A stretch of DNA of 64,000 bases. It comes from Pseudothermotoga elfii DSM 9442 = NBRC 107921. Its GTDB lineage: Bacteria; Thermotogota; Thermotogae; Thermotogales; DSM-5069. The stretch lies in contig NC_022792.1 of the NCBI RefSeq assembly GCF_000504085.1, forward strand, positions 930,001 to 994,000, in the 5' to 3' direction. Each line of letters begins with the position of its first letter. Position 1 is the first letter of the stretch. A program made the position numbers and the translations under genes. Below, piece by piece: positions 29,935 to 40,152 of the stretch. A model generated the notes under the pieces. That model saw only the letters and a list, made by a program, of their open reading frames with translations, was not told the origin of the DNA and did no database searches.

Positions 29935-31506
29935 ATGCTCATAAGATTCCATGGTGAAAACTTATTGTATTTCAACAATTTCGATATTGAATTTGACGAG
30001 CAATTGAATGTTATAACAGGTGAAACGGGGGCAGGAAAATCAATTTTGCTTAAAGCCCTCCAGGCTCTTTTAGGAAACAAAACAGAATTACCAGCAGGTA
30101 ACGGGTGTTATCTTGAGGCGTTGTTTGATCCGTCGGAAAACTTAAAACGGCAGTTGAGAGATCTATCCTTAGAAGAGGATGAACTGGTAGTTTCTCTCAC
30201 AATCGGAAAAAGATGGGTTTACAGGTTGAATGGTAGAATGTTTCCACAGAGTACAGTTGCTCAACTTTTTGAAGATGAGGTGCAGTTTCATCAGCAGAAC
30301 TCCCAAACGAGCCTGTTGAAACCGCGTAATCAAATAGCTTTGATCGATTCGTTTTACGATAGCAAAGAGCTTCTTGAAGAGTATCAAAATGTGTACAGAG
30401 AGTACAGAGAGACTGAAAAATATCTATCTGATCATCATGAAGAAATCCTTCAAAAGAGACTTGATGAACTGCAAGCTCAACTTGAGTATTTTGAAAAAGT
30501 AAATCCATCGCTGTCAGAAGAAAAAGAGCTCAGAGAAAAATACGAGAGAATGGTTAAGTTCCAGGAGCTTTCGGAGATGCTCGCTGTAGTTCTATCAATC
30601 CTTGAAGGAGAATCTGAAGGTAGCTTGAGGAATCTCTGGAATATTTTACACAAACTTGAGAAGAACAAGCATTTGCTCCCGACAGGATTTGTGGAATTAC
30701 TTGAGGAAATAGTTGAAAAATCTGAGGAGCTCTCAAGAATTGCGAAAACAACACTTGAAGAAATGGAGATCGAGGATTTGAGGAGTATTGAAGAACGTAT
30801 CTGGGATTACAACGAATTGAAAAGACGTTATGGACCAGAATTAGAAGACGTGATGAAATATTACGAGAACATAAAACAGGAAAGAGATCGTTTAGCTGAG
30901 GAGTTGCTGAAACTGAAACAGGCTGTGCAGAAGATATCTGTATTGAGAAAAAATGCCTTTGATCTTGCAAAGAAAATTCATAGCGCAAGAATTGAAGCCG
31001 CAAAGCAGCTCGAATATCAGATTGAAAATCATTTAAAAGATTTATCCATGAGTACAAAACTTACTATTTCAATCAGAGAATTAAAAGATCTCACGTTAAC
31101 AGGTATAAGCGAAGTTGATTTTCTAATCCTTTCGCACAAAAATGAACAGGCTCCAATGAAAAATGTCCTGTCTGGCGGGGAATTATCCAGAATGATGCTG
31201 GCTCTGGAATTAGCAATAGCGAACAGATTTTTTTCGAAAACTCTGATTTTCGATGAAATAGATTCTGGTATAGGTGGTTTGACGGGTAATGTTCTGGGAA
31301 TAAAGCTGAGTAAAGTTTCTAAGAGTCTCCAGACCATCGTAGTTACTCACTTACCTCAGATTGCACGTTTCGCAGACAGACATTTTGTTGTTGAAAAGAC
31401 TGAGCAATCAAAAATGATTTTAAAAATGTTGTCCGGTGAAGAAAGAAAAAAAGAGATGGTCAGAATGATTGGCGGAGAACAGATCCTGTGGGGTGAGGAA
31501 TCGTGA
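29935..31506 (+). CDS. recN: DNA repair protein RecN (SMC-like)
   Basis: SMC-type ATPase for double-strand break repair, 523 residues. Walker A is NVITGETGAGKSILLKAL, then a coiled coil at about 155-350, the signature LSGGELSRMMLALELA and Walker B TLIFDEIDSGIGG. IVVTHLPQIARFADRHFVVEK is the usual C-terminal switch. It is slightly shorter than E. coli RecN (553). Its stop overlaps the next GTG start. Confidence 0.93.
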   Translation: MLIRFHGENLLYFNNFDIEFDEQLNVITGETGAGKSILLKALQALLGNKTELPAGNGCYLEALFDPSENLKRQLRDLSLEEDELVVSLTIGKRWVYRLNGRMFPQSTVAQLFEDEVQFHQQNSQTSLLKPRNQIALIDSFYDSKELLEEYQNVYREYRETEKYLSDHHEEILQKRLDELQAQLEYFEKVNPSLSEEKELREKYERMVKFQELSEMLAVVLSILEGESEGSLRNLWNILHKLEKNKHLLPTGFVELLEEIVEKSEELSRIAKTTLEEMEIEDLRSIEERIWDYNELKRRYGPELEDVMKYYENIKQERDRLAEELLKLKQAVQKISVLRKNAFDLAKKIHSARIEAAKQLEYQIENHLKDLSMSTKLTISIRELKDLTLTGISEVDFLILSHKNEQAPMKNVLSGGELSRMMLALELAIANRFFSKTLIFDEIDSGIGGLTGNVLGIKLSKVSKSLQTIVVTHLPQIARFADRHFVVEKTEQSKMILKMLSGEERKKEMVRMIGGEQILWGEES

Positions 31507-32942
31507 TAAAGTTTGGGACAGGTGGTATCAGAGGATTGATGAAAGAAGGCGAGTTCGATGAAAAGCTTGTGGAGCAAGCAAGCAGAGCTGTTGCATCTTG
31601 GATGGTAGAAGAAGGTTTGAAAACGATTGTGATAGCTTATGATACGAGAATGAATTCTGATCTTTTTGCCAAAATAAGCGCTTCAGTCATTTCGTCTTTT
31701 GGCATTGAGGTATACCTTTTTCCAGAACCAGTTCCAACCCCTCTTTTATCATTTGCTGTCAGAAAAATTGAAGCTGGTGCAGGTATTGTCATCACAGCAA
31801 GTCATAATCCTCCAGATTACAACGGTTTCAAAGTGTACACAAAAGATGGTGTGCAGGCGATTCCAGAGTATACAGAAAAGATAGCGAAATATATGGATAA
31901 CCCTGTAAATCTCTCAAGACCAGTTAAAGTGCGCACAGTGCCACCACAAATAGTGAAAGAATATATCGAAATGGTTGTAAAAGTTGTTGAACCTTTGGTA
32001 GAGAATGATACAACAATTGTTTATTCTCCGCTTCATGGTACAGGTGCCAGATTTGTGCCGAAAGTTCTTGAGATGCTTGGGTTCAAAGTGGTTTGTGTTG
32101 AAGAACAAATGAATCCAGATCCTCATTTTTCAACTGTTACCACACCAAACCCCGAAGAAGAGAGTGCTTTTGCACAGTCAGACAAATATCAGAGTGATTC
32201 TACTTTCGCTATAGCAACAGATCCAGATTGTGACCGTGTTGGGCTTAAGGTTGGTTCTGTTAAACTTTCTGGCAATCAAATCGGAGTGCTTTTAACAGAT
32301 ATGCTTCAACAAGATCAACCTTCTGGGAGCCATCTTATAAAAACCATAGTGACAACCGATATGGTTTATCCTATGTGTGAAAAAAAGGGGCAGGTTGTTC
32401 TGGAAACCCCTACAGGCTTTAAATTCATAGGCAGTGAAATAGAAAAGAGGTCTTCAAGGGAAAATTTCAAATATTTTCTGGCTTTTGAGGAAAGCTGCGG
32501 ATATCTTACCGGTGATTTTGTGCGCGATAAAGACGGTGTTCTTGGTTCTGCTTTGATAGCGGCTATGTGCAGCAAAGTTGACCCTTTGGAAAGACTGAAG
32601 TATTTATATGACAAATACGGTTATTATATCGAAAAATTGATTTCAATAAACCTGACAACCCCTGATCAAGCAAGAAAGATCTACGAAAAAATACGGGATT
32701 TTCCACCAAATAAAATTGGTTCAACAAGGGTTTCGAAGGTTTATGATTATTCGCAAGATACTCAAATACCAAACGAGACTCTCCTGCTGGAAGCCAATGG
32801 AGCAAAAATTTATATAAGGCCCTCTGGAACGGAACCAAAGTTGAAAATTTATTTTAAAGTGGTCGATGAGAATGAGAGACAGGCTCTAAGAAAAATCGAA
32901 GAGTTGCAGAAAGGAATGACCAGAATTGAAGATTTTACTTAA
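31503..32942 (+). CDS. Alpha-D-phosphohexomutase (phosphoglucomutase/phosphomannomutase)
   Basis: A 479-residue enzyme interconverting hexose 1- and 6-phosphates. The N-terminal KFGTGGIRGLM resembles the family start. The phosphoserine loop is GIVITASHNPPDYNGFKVY, the metal loop ATDPDCDRVGLKV, the sugar loop FEESCGYL and the phosphate loop RPSGTEPKLKIY. EESCG is the form seen in phosphoglucomutases more than in GlmM, so glucose or mannose phosphates are likely. GTG start overlaps the recN stop (GTGA). Confidence 0.9.
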   Translation: MIKFGTGGIRGLMKEGEFDEKLVEQASRAVASWMVEEGLKTIVIAYDTRMNSDLFAKISASVISSFGIEVYLFPEPVPTPLLSFAVRKIEAGAGIVITASHNPPDYNGFKVYTKDGVQAIPEYTEKIAKYMDNPVNLSRPVKVRTVPPQIVKEYIEMVVKVVEPLVENDTTIVYSPLHGTGARFVPKVLEMLGFKVVCVEEQMNPDPHFSTVTTPNPEEESAFAQSDKYQSDSTFAIATDPDCDRVGLKVGSVKLSGNQIGVLLTDMLQQDQPSGSHLIKTIVTTDMVYPMCEKKGQVVLETPTGFKFIGSEIEKRSSRENFKYFLAFEESCGYLTGDFVRDKDGVLGSALIAAMCSKVDPLERLKYLYDKYGYYIEKLISINLTTPDQARKIYEKIRDFPPNKIGSTRVSKVYDYSQDTQIPNETLLLEANGAKIYIRPSGTEPKLKIYFKVVDENERQALRKIEELQKGMTRIEDFT

Positions 32943-34167
32943 AAATGCGTTGATTCTGAAAAACGCATTTTCCGATTTTGTGAAAGAGAATATATTCATA
33001 GAAAACGGGAAAATAGTTGAGATTGGAAAATTTCAGCGGCAAGCCGATAAGGTTTACGATCTTTCTGGAAAATTGATTATGCCTGGCTTTGTAAATGCAC
33101 ATACACATGCAGCAATGACATTGATGCGTGGTGTGGCAGAAGATGTTTCACTTGAGGAATGGTTATTTAAGAAAATTTTCCCAATAGAAGATAAATTGAC
33201 TCCTGAAGATGTCTATATTGGAACAATGATCGCACAGATGGAGATGGCAAGAAAAGGTGTTGTGGCATATGTGGATATGTATTTTCACTGTGAGGCAGTA
33301 GTCCAGGCAGCGATTGATTTTGGGATGAAGGCTTTAATTACACGTGGATTAACAAATCAGTCGGGGTCTGATAATGGTAGATTAAGGCAAAATATAGAGT
33401 ATTTTGAAAAATTCAATGGAAAAGATGGGTTGGTGTTTATAGGTTTTGGTCCTCATGCCCCCTACAGTTGCTCACTGGATTATTTAGACCGTGTAGCAAC
33501 AGTTGCAAATGAACTTGGAGCACCTGTAACAATTCATCTTTATGAATCTGAGAAAGAGACTTATTCTTTGAAAGAGATTTTAAAGACAAAACTATCCGAA
33601 TGCAGGGTAATTTTTGCGCACTGTGTTCATTTGAAAGAAAGCGATATTGAACTGTTGGCGAAAGAGAGTTTTTTTGTGGCACACAGTCCCACGAGTAATT
33701 TGAAGCTGGCAAATGGAATAGCTCCGGTTTCAAAAATGCTTGAAAAGAATATTCAGGTCTGCCTTGGAACTGACGGGGCTGCGAGCAACAATACGCTTGA
33801 CATATGGCATGAAATGCGTTTGGCATCGCTTTTACAGAAAGCACGTGATCCTGTTAAAATCTGCACAACAGAAGCCTTGTCGATGGCAACATTAACAGGA
33901 GCGAAAGCAAGTGGTTTAACATCTGGTTCACTGGATACCGGATATGATGCGGATTTAATAGTTTTAGATATCGAGAAACCATGGTACCTTCCACTGGAGC
34001 AGTTGAAATCTCACTTAATACATTCGGCTAATTCACTTGACGTTTATGCAACCATGGTTAAGGGTAGATGGGTTTATTTCAACGGAGTTTTTCCAACCGT
34101 GGACGAATCTGAGATAAAAAACAGGTTTGAAGGGGTGGTTCAAAGATTGATAGATATCGGAAATTAA
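32926..34167 (+). CDS. mtaD: Amidohydrolase, 5'-methylthioadenosine/S-adenosylhomocysteine deaminase type
   Basis: Metal-dependent amidohydrolase of 413 residues, deaminating MTA/SAH or related adenosines. Metal ligands: GFVNAHTHAAMTLMRG (HxH), a His in VTIHLYESE, a His in IFAHCVHL, and the Asp in LGTDGAASNN. The family-typical ...GVAEDVSLEEWLF follows the first motif. Thermotoga TM0936, shown to deaminate MTA and SAH, is the closest family I recall. The TTG start lies within the end of the mutase gene, an overlap of 17 bases. Confidence 0.9.
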   Translation: MKILLKNALILKNAFSDFVKENIFIENGKIVEIGKFQRQADKVYDLSGKLIMPGFVNAHTHAAMTLMRGVAEDVSLEEWLFKKIFPIEDKLTPEDVYIGTMIAQMEMARKGVVAYVDMYFHCEAVVQAAIDFGMKALITRGLTNQSGSDNGRLRQNIEYFEKFNGKDGLVFIGFGPHAPYSCSLDYLDRVATVANELGAPVTIHLYESEKETYSLKEILKTKLSECRVIFAHCVHLKESDIELLAKESFFVAHSPTSNLKLANGIAPVSKMLEKNIQVCLGTDGAASNNTLDIWHEMRLASLLQKARDPVKICTTEALSMATLTGAKASGLTSGSLDTGYDADLIVLDIEKPWYLPLEQLKSHLIHSANSLDVYATMVKGRWVYFNGVFPTVDESEIKNRFEGVVQRLIDIGN

Positions 34168-35045
34168 GTGTTTATCTTAAAGAAAGGTATGGAACACGTG
34201 TACACAGACTCGTTATAGATGGAGGTTTCAGTTGCCCTAATCGAGAAAAGGGGAAACCATGCATATTTTGCGACCCTGCAGGTAGTGGTTTTAATGCTTA
34301 TCATGGTTTGTCAATAAGAGATCAGGTTCTAAAACAAAAGGAAAGAGCCGCTCAGAAGTATAAAGCAAAAAAATTTATAGCCTATTTCCAGGCTTTCACA
34401 AATACCTATGCTCCTCTGCATGTTTTGAGAGAGAAATACGAACAGGCGATAGTAGATGAAAGCATCGTTCAGCTTTCGATTTCTACAAGACCTGATTGTA
34501 TCCCCAACGAGGTTCTTGGATTGCTGGAAAATTTCAAAAAGAAAGTTGATGTTTCCATCGAACTTGGGCTTCAAACTATAAACAGCAAAACCCTGCGCAT
34601 AATTCAAAGGGGACATGGCATAGCCGAATTTATTGACGCCGTTTTAAGAGCAAAGATGCACAGCATAGAGATTGTAGTGCATGTGATTGTCGATTTACCT
34701 TGGGACGATCTGGAAGATGTAATCGACACAGCCAGAACACTGTCTTATCTTGGTGTGAATGGAGTTAAATTGCATTCACTCTATGTGGTTAGAAATACCC
34801 CCTTAGAAAATATTTTTATCAATAGAGAGGTAGATTTTATAGATTTCAAAGAATATAAAGATAGGGTCGTGGCGTTCCTTGAGAATTTATCACCTCATGT
34901 GGTAATACACAGGCTTGCCTCTGATCCTCCGAGGAATATGGTTGTTTACGGGAACTGGGGAATGTCTAAAATTCAGATAGTAAACGAGATAGAAAAGGAG
35001 CTTGAAATGCGAGATACATTTCAAGGAAAAAGATGGGCAAAATAA
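34146..35045 (+). CDS. Radical SAM protein (YtqA/TIGR01212-like) with apparent ATT start
   Basis: About 299 residues. A radical SAM cluster motif is near residue 26: FSCPNREKGKPCIFCDP, Cys-x8-Cys-x2-Cys as in the TIGR01212 (YtqA/YhcC) family. Later: KFIAYFQAFTNTYAP, STRPDCIPNE, ELGLQTINSKTLRIIQRGH and GVKLHSLYVVRNTPL. The frame is open back to a stop at 34128, but no ATG, GTG or TTG precedes the cysteines. The best start is ATT at 34146, 7 bases after AGGGGTGG (34131-34138), overlapping the previous gene by 22 bases. A TTG at 34308 would remove the cluster site. Substrate unknown. Confidence 0.85.
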   Translation: MDRYRKLSVYLKERYGTRVHRLVIDGGFSCPNREKGKPCIFCDPAGSGFNAYHGLSIRDQVLKQKERAAQKYKAKKFIAYFQAFTNTYAPLHVLREKYEQAIVDESIVQLSISTRPDCIPNEVLGLLENFKKKVDVSIELGLQTINSKTLRIIQRGHGIAEFIDAVLRAKMHSIEIVVHVIVDLPWDDLEDVIDTARTLSYLGVNGVKLHSLYVVRNTPLENIFINREVDFIDFKEYKDRVVAFLENLSPHVVIHRLASDPPRNMVVYGNWGMSKIQIVNEIEKELEMRDTFQGKRWAK

Positions 35046-35064
35046 ATCATTTGTGAATTTGTTG

Positions 35065-35073
35065 TGCTATAAT
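35065..35073 (+). promoter_or_regulatory. Extended -10 promoter of the HD-GYP/H-NOX operon
   Basis: TGCTATAAT (TGn then perfect TATAAT) lies 26 bases before the ATG; the -35 is weak. GGAGGT precedes the start. Confidence 0.6.
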
Positions 35074-35098
35074 TTTTCTACAAATATGGAGGTAAAGT

Positions 35099-36424
35099 AT
35101 GAATCTCGCGATAACTGTACCATTGAATACATTTGTAAAATTGATGCATGAACTTGGCATACTGGAATATAAGAATTTCATTAAACATTCGTTTCAGGTA
35201 GCCAAACTCTCAAAACAGATAGCTCAGAATATAAATCTCGACTACGAACCAGAGCAAATTTATTTAGCTGGTCTTCTGCATGACGTTGGCTTGGTTTTGA
35301 AAGCATCAGTTGAAAATTATGAACTGTTCAAAGATATTTTTCGCAATACGCCGGATATTGAAAAAGTTGTTCTGGCTCTTGATAAAAAAGATCAACACTC
35401 ACTTTTATCCAACCTTGTTACATCTAAAATACAATTTGTGGATCCTGATTGCTCGAAAGCGTTGCTGTATCATCATATGTCAGGCAATGAGATTGGAGAA
35501 TCGAAAAAAATTGCTCTTCTCGCCAATTGTATAAAAGCAGCCGATACAATTTCTTTGGCAAACATGAGAAAGAAAAGGGATGAACTTTCCGCAGAATCTA
35601 TGGAAGAAATGGTTAACGCTATCGAAAAAGACAGAGGATTATTTGAAGAAGTGAAAAAAGCTTCTCTGGAAATAATTCATGATTATACGAAAATCTTTGA
35701 TCTTCTGGATGAACGAGATGATTTTTCTTCAAGCAAACAACTTTCACTGAAAGATTTCGAAACTGGTGCTAAATTAATTGCGACTTTGATGGATTTAAGA
35801 AGTCCTTACACAAGGAGCCATACATTTCTTGTAACGCGTGTAGCAAAGCAACTCATGGCTGAATTGATGTCTGAAGAAGATTCCAGGTTTATGACTGTAG
35901 CAGCGCTTCTACATGATATTGGCAAGATATCAACACCTCTTGAAATTCTCCATAAGAAAAGCTCTTTGAACGATAAAGAATTGCTGATTATGAGAAGACA
36001 TGTCGTTGAGACGCGCAGAATGTTATCAAGAGCAGGAATAAAAGCGGTTGCAGATGTTTCAGCTTCGCACCATGAAAGATTGGATGGAAGTGGTTACCCG
36101 GTTGGTTTGAAATCGAATGAAACAACGATCTATATGAGAATTCTTCAAGTTAGTGATGTGTTTTCTGCTCTTGTTGAAAAAAGACCTTACAGAGATGCGG
36201 TGAGTTTAAATGAAGCAATTGAAATTCTGGAGAAGGAAGCATCTTTCAAAAAATTGGATTCGCAGGTCTGCAAAAAATTAAAAGAGCTCATCAATAATGG
36301 ATATTTGGACGATTTTTTTACAGACAGGTTTACCCACGTACTGGAAGATTTGCTCGAATTGAAATTTAATGAAATTGATACGATCTTTGAAAGAGATTTT
36401 GATGGCTGGGAGGGATTGTTTTGA
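35099..36424 (+). CDS. Two-domain HD/HD-GYP protein, probable cyclic-di-nucleotide phosphodiesterase
   Basis: A 441-residue cytoplasmic protein. Residues about 10-200 hold a first HD-type domain ([32 protein letters not shown]). Residues about 220-390 hold an HD-GYP domain: [35 protein letters not shown] and [15 protein letters not shown], with [23 protein letters not shown] enzymes hydrolyse c-di-GMP. No receiver or membrane domain is present; input may come through the H-NOX chemoreceptor encoded next, with which it overlaps by 4 bases (TTGA). Confidence 0.88.
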   Translation: MNLAITVPLNTFVKLMHELGILEYKNFIKHSFQVAKLSKQIAQNINLDYEPEQIYLAGLLHDVGLVLKASVENYELFKDIFRNTPDIEKVVLALDKKDQHSLLSNLVTSKIQFVDPDCSKALLYHHMSGNEIGESKKIALLANCIKAADTISLANMRKKRDELSAESMEEMVNAIEKDRGLFEEVKKASLEIIHDYTKIFDLLDERDDFSSSKQLSLKDFETGAKLIATLMDLRSPYTRSHTFLVTRVAKQLMAELMSEEDSRFMTVAALLHDIGKISTPLEILHKKSSLNDKELLIMRRHVVETRRMLSRAGIKAVADVSASHHERLDGSGYPVGLKSNETTIYMRILQVSDVFSALVEKRPYRDAVSLNEAIEILEKEASFKKLDSQVCKKLKELINNGYLDDFFTDRFTHVLEDLLELKFNEIDTIFERDFDGWEGLF

Positions 36425-38238
36425 AAGGCTTTGTCGTGAATATGTGGTTTGAAACGTGGGGTAAGCTTTACGGTAAAGAAGTCGTAGAAAAGCTGAAAAC
36501 TCAGTTTGGATTAAAGCCGGATCATACTTACAGCCCTCTCGATGATGTTCCTGACGAGTTACCAATTGATGTCTCAAGGAAGCTTGCAACTTTGAAAAAT
36601 CTGAGTTTTGATGAAATCTGGTACAGAACAGGTAGAGAGAACCTTTACACGTTCTTCGAGCATTATCCAGAATTTTTTAAAAAGCCGAGCTTTCTATCTT
36701 TCATGGCTGCTATGGATGCTGTTCACCGGGTTTTGACTAAGAGAATAAAAGGAGCGACACCTCCAAGAATTTTTTTCAGATTGATCAACGGCAATAGAGC
36801 AATAATAAAATATGAATCTAAGAGAGACTTTAGAAAATATTTTCTTGGTTTGATGGAGAGTGCTTCAGAATTTTTTAAAGATCCCATAAAATACAGCGTT
36901 GTTTCCGAATTGAGAGATAAAGTAACTCATATTGAAGTGGACGTCACAGCAACAAGATCCTATGGCAGATTTGAAAAATTGGCAGTTGTACCAGTTTTAG
37001 GATTAGGGCTATTCAAATCCATTTTTCCAACTTATGCCTTTATGATACCTTTGTATGCATTTGTTTTATCATATCTGTCTTACACATTTCTTCCAGCCAA
37101 CGCGTTAATCAAATCGATGGCGGTCGGCCTTGGAACGTTTGTGCTATCTATCATAGGTATGATTGATTTCAAAAAAGGCCATCAATCGCTTGAACAGACT
37201 ATTGAGTCTGTGTCAGAGAAAAATCTGGATAACCCGCTTTCTGTGGATGGCGTTAAAGAATTTTCAAGGCTCTCACAATCTCTCATGAATGCTTCTGACA
37301 GTCTGAAAGAGGTTTTTTTAAGCATTTCGGGTGATGTTCAGGAAATGAGTTCGTATTCGCAAAAAGTTGTTGATGCAGTGAATTCTATGAAAGAACAACT
37401 TGATACAATGGGATCTCTTTCTAATGAAATAGCAAATACAGCTGTGCAGATCAGCAACGACACAGAAAAGATATCAAGTGCTGTCAATTCAAATGTAGAT
37501 ACGATAACATCTATAATCGATGAACAAACTAAGATAGTTCAATCTCTCAACGATGCTGTTTCACTCATAGCGAATTCTGCGAGAAATGTTGAAGGCTCTG
37601 CTGAAGGTATAGTTAGAATGAGTGAGAGATTTTCAAAGTTGGTTGATGAGGGGAAAAAACTCCAAGATCAAGCGAGCCTTATCATGGAAGTTGCCGAGAC
37701 TGTTTCAACCATTGCCGAGCAAACAAATTTACTTGCACTCAACGCTGCCATAGAAGCGGCGCGCAGCGGCGAAGCAGGGCGTGGGTTTGCTGTTGTGGCA
37801 GATGAAATTAGAAAACTCGCCGAGGAAAGTAGATCTTCCGCGGCAAAAATATCGGAATTTCTTTCGTCAATAACCGCTGGCATAGAACAACTTGGCAGGA
37901 TTATACAATCTGAATTTAATGAAATGAAACAGCAATCACAGAAACTTATCGAAAGTTCGGAGCACAACAAACAATCAAGTGATGTTATCTCTAATATATC
38001 TTCAAAGTTGAATAATCTGATAGAAACCTTGCACGCAGAGGCAAAAAATCTTCAGAGCATGACGGGTAATATTCAAAGCTTGCTGGCGATCTCCGAAGAA
38101 AGCTCCGCGACAGCTGAAGAGATAAGTTCTTCGATACAAAATTTCTTTATGCAATTGAAAGTTGTGCTTGATAGCGTTAATGAAACTATGAAGCTTTTAA
38201 AGGTAGTTGAAGAAAATTTCAAGGATATCAAGTTCTAA
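36421..38238 (+). CDS. H-NOX heme sensor fused to a methyl-accepting chemotaxis domain
   Basis: A 605-residue chemoreceptor. Residues 1-180 are an H-NOX heme gas-binding domain: heme ligand His102 ([10 protein letters not shown]), Pro115 in KGATPPR, and the propionate motif Tyr131-x-Ser133-x-Arg135 (YESKR). The distal Trp9, Asn74 and Tyr140, which hold bound O2 in the Thermoanaerobacter H-NOX, are at the same numbers, so O2 binding is predicted. Two or more membrane helices follow (about 185-250), a short linker, and an MCP signalling domain (about 280-605) with [20 protein letters not shown] at the hairpin. Start TTG at 36421 gives MKGFVV, matching the family N-terminus. Confidence 0.93.
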   Translation: MKGFVVNMWFETWGKLYGKEVVEKLKTQFGLKPDHTYSPLDDVPDELPIDVSRKLATLKNLSFDEIWYRTGRENLYTFFEHYPEFFKKPSFLSFMAAMDAVHRVLTKRIKGATPPRIFFRLINGNRAIIKYESKRDFRKYFLGLMESASEFFKDPIKYSVVSELRDKVTHIEVDVTATRSYGRFEKLAVVPVLGLGLFKSIFPTYAFMIPLYAFVLSYLSYTFLPANALIKSMAVGLGTFVLSIIGMIDFKKGHQSLEQTIESVSEKNLDNPLSVDGVKEFSRLSQSLMNASDSLKEVFLSISGDVQEMSSYSQKVVDAVNSMKEQLDTMGSLSNEIANTAVQISNDTEKISSAVNSNVDTITSIIDEQTKIVQSLNDAVSLIANSARNVEGSAEGIVRMSERFSKLVDEGKKLQDQASLIMEVAETVSTIAEQTNLLALNAAIEAARSGEAGRGFAVVADEIRKLAEESRSSAAKISEFLSSITAGIEQLGRIIQSEFNEMKQQSQKLIESSEHNKQSSDVISNISSKLNNLIETLHAEAKNLQSMTGNIQSLLAISEESSATAEEISSSIQNFFMQLKVVLDSVNETMKLLKVVEENFKDIKF

Positions 38239-38261
38239 AAGCGGGGTTAAGCCCCGCTTTT
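38237..38261. terminator. Bidirectional terminator between convergent genes
   Basis: GCGGGG (38241-38246), loop TTAAG, CCCCGC (38252-38257), flanked by AAAA and TTTT so it works on both strands. It ends the H-NOX operon and the S9 peptidase transcript. Confidence 0.85.
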
Positions 38262-40147
38262 CATTCAAAACATTTGTTGACATCGAAACCTTCTTTTTCT
38301 TCCAGTAATTTTTGCTTGAAAAACTCAACAATAAGTTTGTACCTTTTCAATCTATGAGTGTACGAACCCTGAACGCTATGCCCATGAGCTCCTTTTTTGA
38401 ATATTGCCAAGTAAACTTCTTTCCCAAAATCTTTCAGGATGGTATAAAACATGAGAGATTGATCAAGAGGGCATCTGAAATCTTCGAGGCTGTGTATTAA
38501 CAACAACGGTGTCTTGATATTCTTTACGTAAAAAATTGGACTGAGCTCTCTGTAATTAGGATTACTGAGAGGATCATTCCCAATGAGGCTTTTATCAAAC
38601 CAGAAACCTATGTCAGAGAAAGCATAACTTGTGAACCAGTAAGATATTCCGTTTTCACTCACGGCAGCTTTGAACAGATCAGTTTGTGTGATTGCCCAGT
38701 TTGTCATGTAGCCGCCGTAACTTATGCCTGTTATACCCACGCTGGCGATTTGCTCATTTTTTCTAAGATTGTCTATAGCTGCCAATATATCTTTGAAATC
38801 TTCCTTTCCTGTTTTTTCCGTAACGGTAAGGGCAAACTGCTCAGAATAATTATCACTGCCGCGGGGGTTTGTAAACAGAACAAAGAAACCTTCCTCTGCT
38901 AACAATTGCCCGAGAAAATAGAGATTGTATCCATAAGCTCCTTTGGGGCCCCCGTGAACAAAGACTACAGCTGGAGCTGGAACTGAATCTGGTTTAATAT
39001 ACCATGCATCTATGTTGGTGCCGTCAAAACTTGTGACATCAAGGTGTTTCATCGGCCTGACTTTTAATTTTGAAATTATTGATTGGTTCAACTCGGTCAC
39101 TTTGTTTTCTTTACCATTTTCATATAAATACACTTCTGCAGGTTTTTCCGGACTAACCTTCACAAATACAATCCTTCCATTATCGCTTGCGTCAAAAGCA
39201 GTTATTATCGAATTATCCGAAATTATTGTTTGCTTCTCTGTCTCTTCAAGATTCAATTTCTCCAGCAAAATTTTTCCACCTGATCCACTTTTGAAATAGA
39301 CTGTGTTATTCCTGATCAAAGGATAAACTTCACTGTCAGATGCCCATATCTCGGCACTTATATGCCCGGAGTTGTTAAGTGCGTATTTTTCTGTCAAGGG
39401 GTGTAATTTTCCATTTTCATATAAATATACATACTCGTGTTGAAATGCACTTTTCCGCTCTCTCCCCAGCATGATGATTTTCTTGCCTTCTGCTGAAGTT
39501 GGAATTAATCCGACCTTTTCTAAAATCAACCGTTTTTTACCATCGGTATATAGAAAAATGTCGAATTCCGTGAATGGCTTTTTCTCGCTATATTTAGCGT
39601 AAACAATATCATTTTCAATCCAGAATATATTTGCTATATTTCTTTCTTCCATCTGATCGAGAACCTGGCAGCTCTCTACATCTATAATCTGAACAACATC
39701 TATTGAACTATCCAGAAAACCCTTGCCGTCAAACCAGACTGGTAACGTATCTTCAAAGTACAAATCTTTGTCATTTCTCTTCTTTGCAAACATTATCAGG
39801 AGTTTTTTACTGTCTGATGACCAATCGATAGCTGTTAAAGAATCCACCTTGAGGATCTCTTTTTCTGAAAAGTGTGCCAATTCAATCATACTTAAAATGT
39901 TAGAATCATTTATTTTCCTTATAAAAGCCAGTTTTTTCCCATCAGGTGAAAATTTTGGTTTGGAAGTTTCCTGAGGCAAATAAAATGATTCTCCTGTGGA
40001 AAGATTTTTAATGGTGATTTGTCGAATAGTCTTGTTTTCGGCAGGTGAAATTTTCTTCAGTGTGTAAGCAATCCATCTTCCATCACGACTTATCTTTACT
40101 TCAACTGGCACAACAAACTTTGTAAACGTTGAACATTCCCATTTCAA
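38261..40147 (-). CDS. Prolyl oligopeptidase family (S9) serine peptidase
   Basis: About 628 residues without a signal peptide. The N-terminal beta-propeller (about 1-370) has TolB/WD-like repeats such as KPKFSPDGKKLAFIRK and LTAIDWSSDSKKLL. The C-terminal alpha/beta hydrolase carries the nucleophile in GISYGGYMTNW, an Asp in LEDFRCPLDQS and the His in KKGAHGHSVQG. It fits acylaminoacyl-peptidase-type enzymes that trim short peptides. AAAGGAG favours TTG at 40147 over GTG at 40156, which overlaps the upstream stop. Confidence 0.9.
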   Translation of the reverse strand: MKWECSTFTKFVVPVEVKISRDGRWIAYTLKKISPAENKTIRQITIKNLSTGESFYLPQETSKPKFSPDGKKLAFIRKINDSNILSMIELAHFSEKEILKVDSLTAIDWSSDSKKLLIMFAKKRNDKDLYFEDTLPVWFDGKGFLDSSIDVVQIIDVESCQVLDQMEERNIANIFWIENDIVYAKYSEKKPFTEFDIFLYTDGKKRLILEKVGLIPTSAEGKKIIMLGRERKSAFQHEYVYLYENGKLHPLTEKYALNNSGHISAEIWASDSEVYPLIRNNTVYFKSGSGGKILLEKLNLEETEKQTIISDNSIITAFDASDNGRIVFVKVSPEKPAEVYLYENGKENKVTELNQSIISKLKVRPMKHLDVTSFDGTNIDAWYIKPDSVPAPAVVFVHGGPKGAYGYNLYFLGQLLAEEGFFVLFTNPRGSDNYSEQFALTVTEKTGKEDFKDILAAIDNLRKNEQIASVGITGISYGGYMTNWAITQTDLFKAAVSENGISYWFTSYAFSDIGFWFDKSLIGNDPLSNPNYRELSPIFYVKNIKTPLLLIHSLEDFRCPLDQSLMFYTILKDFGKEVYLAIFKKGAHGHSVQGSYTHRLKRYKLIVEFFKQKLLEEKEGFDVNKCFE

Positions 40148-40152
40148 TGCTA

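Noticed and set aside
30554-31057. Long minus-strand open frame (167 codons) inside recN
   Set aside because: It has no ribosome site or recognisable motif, and recN shows all its motifs on the plus strand.
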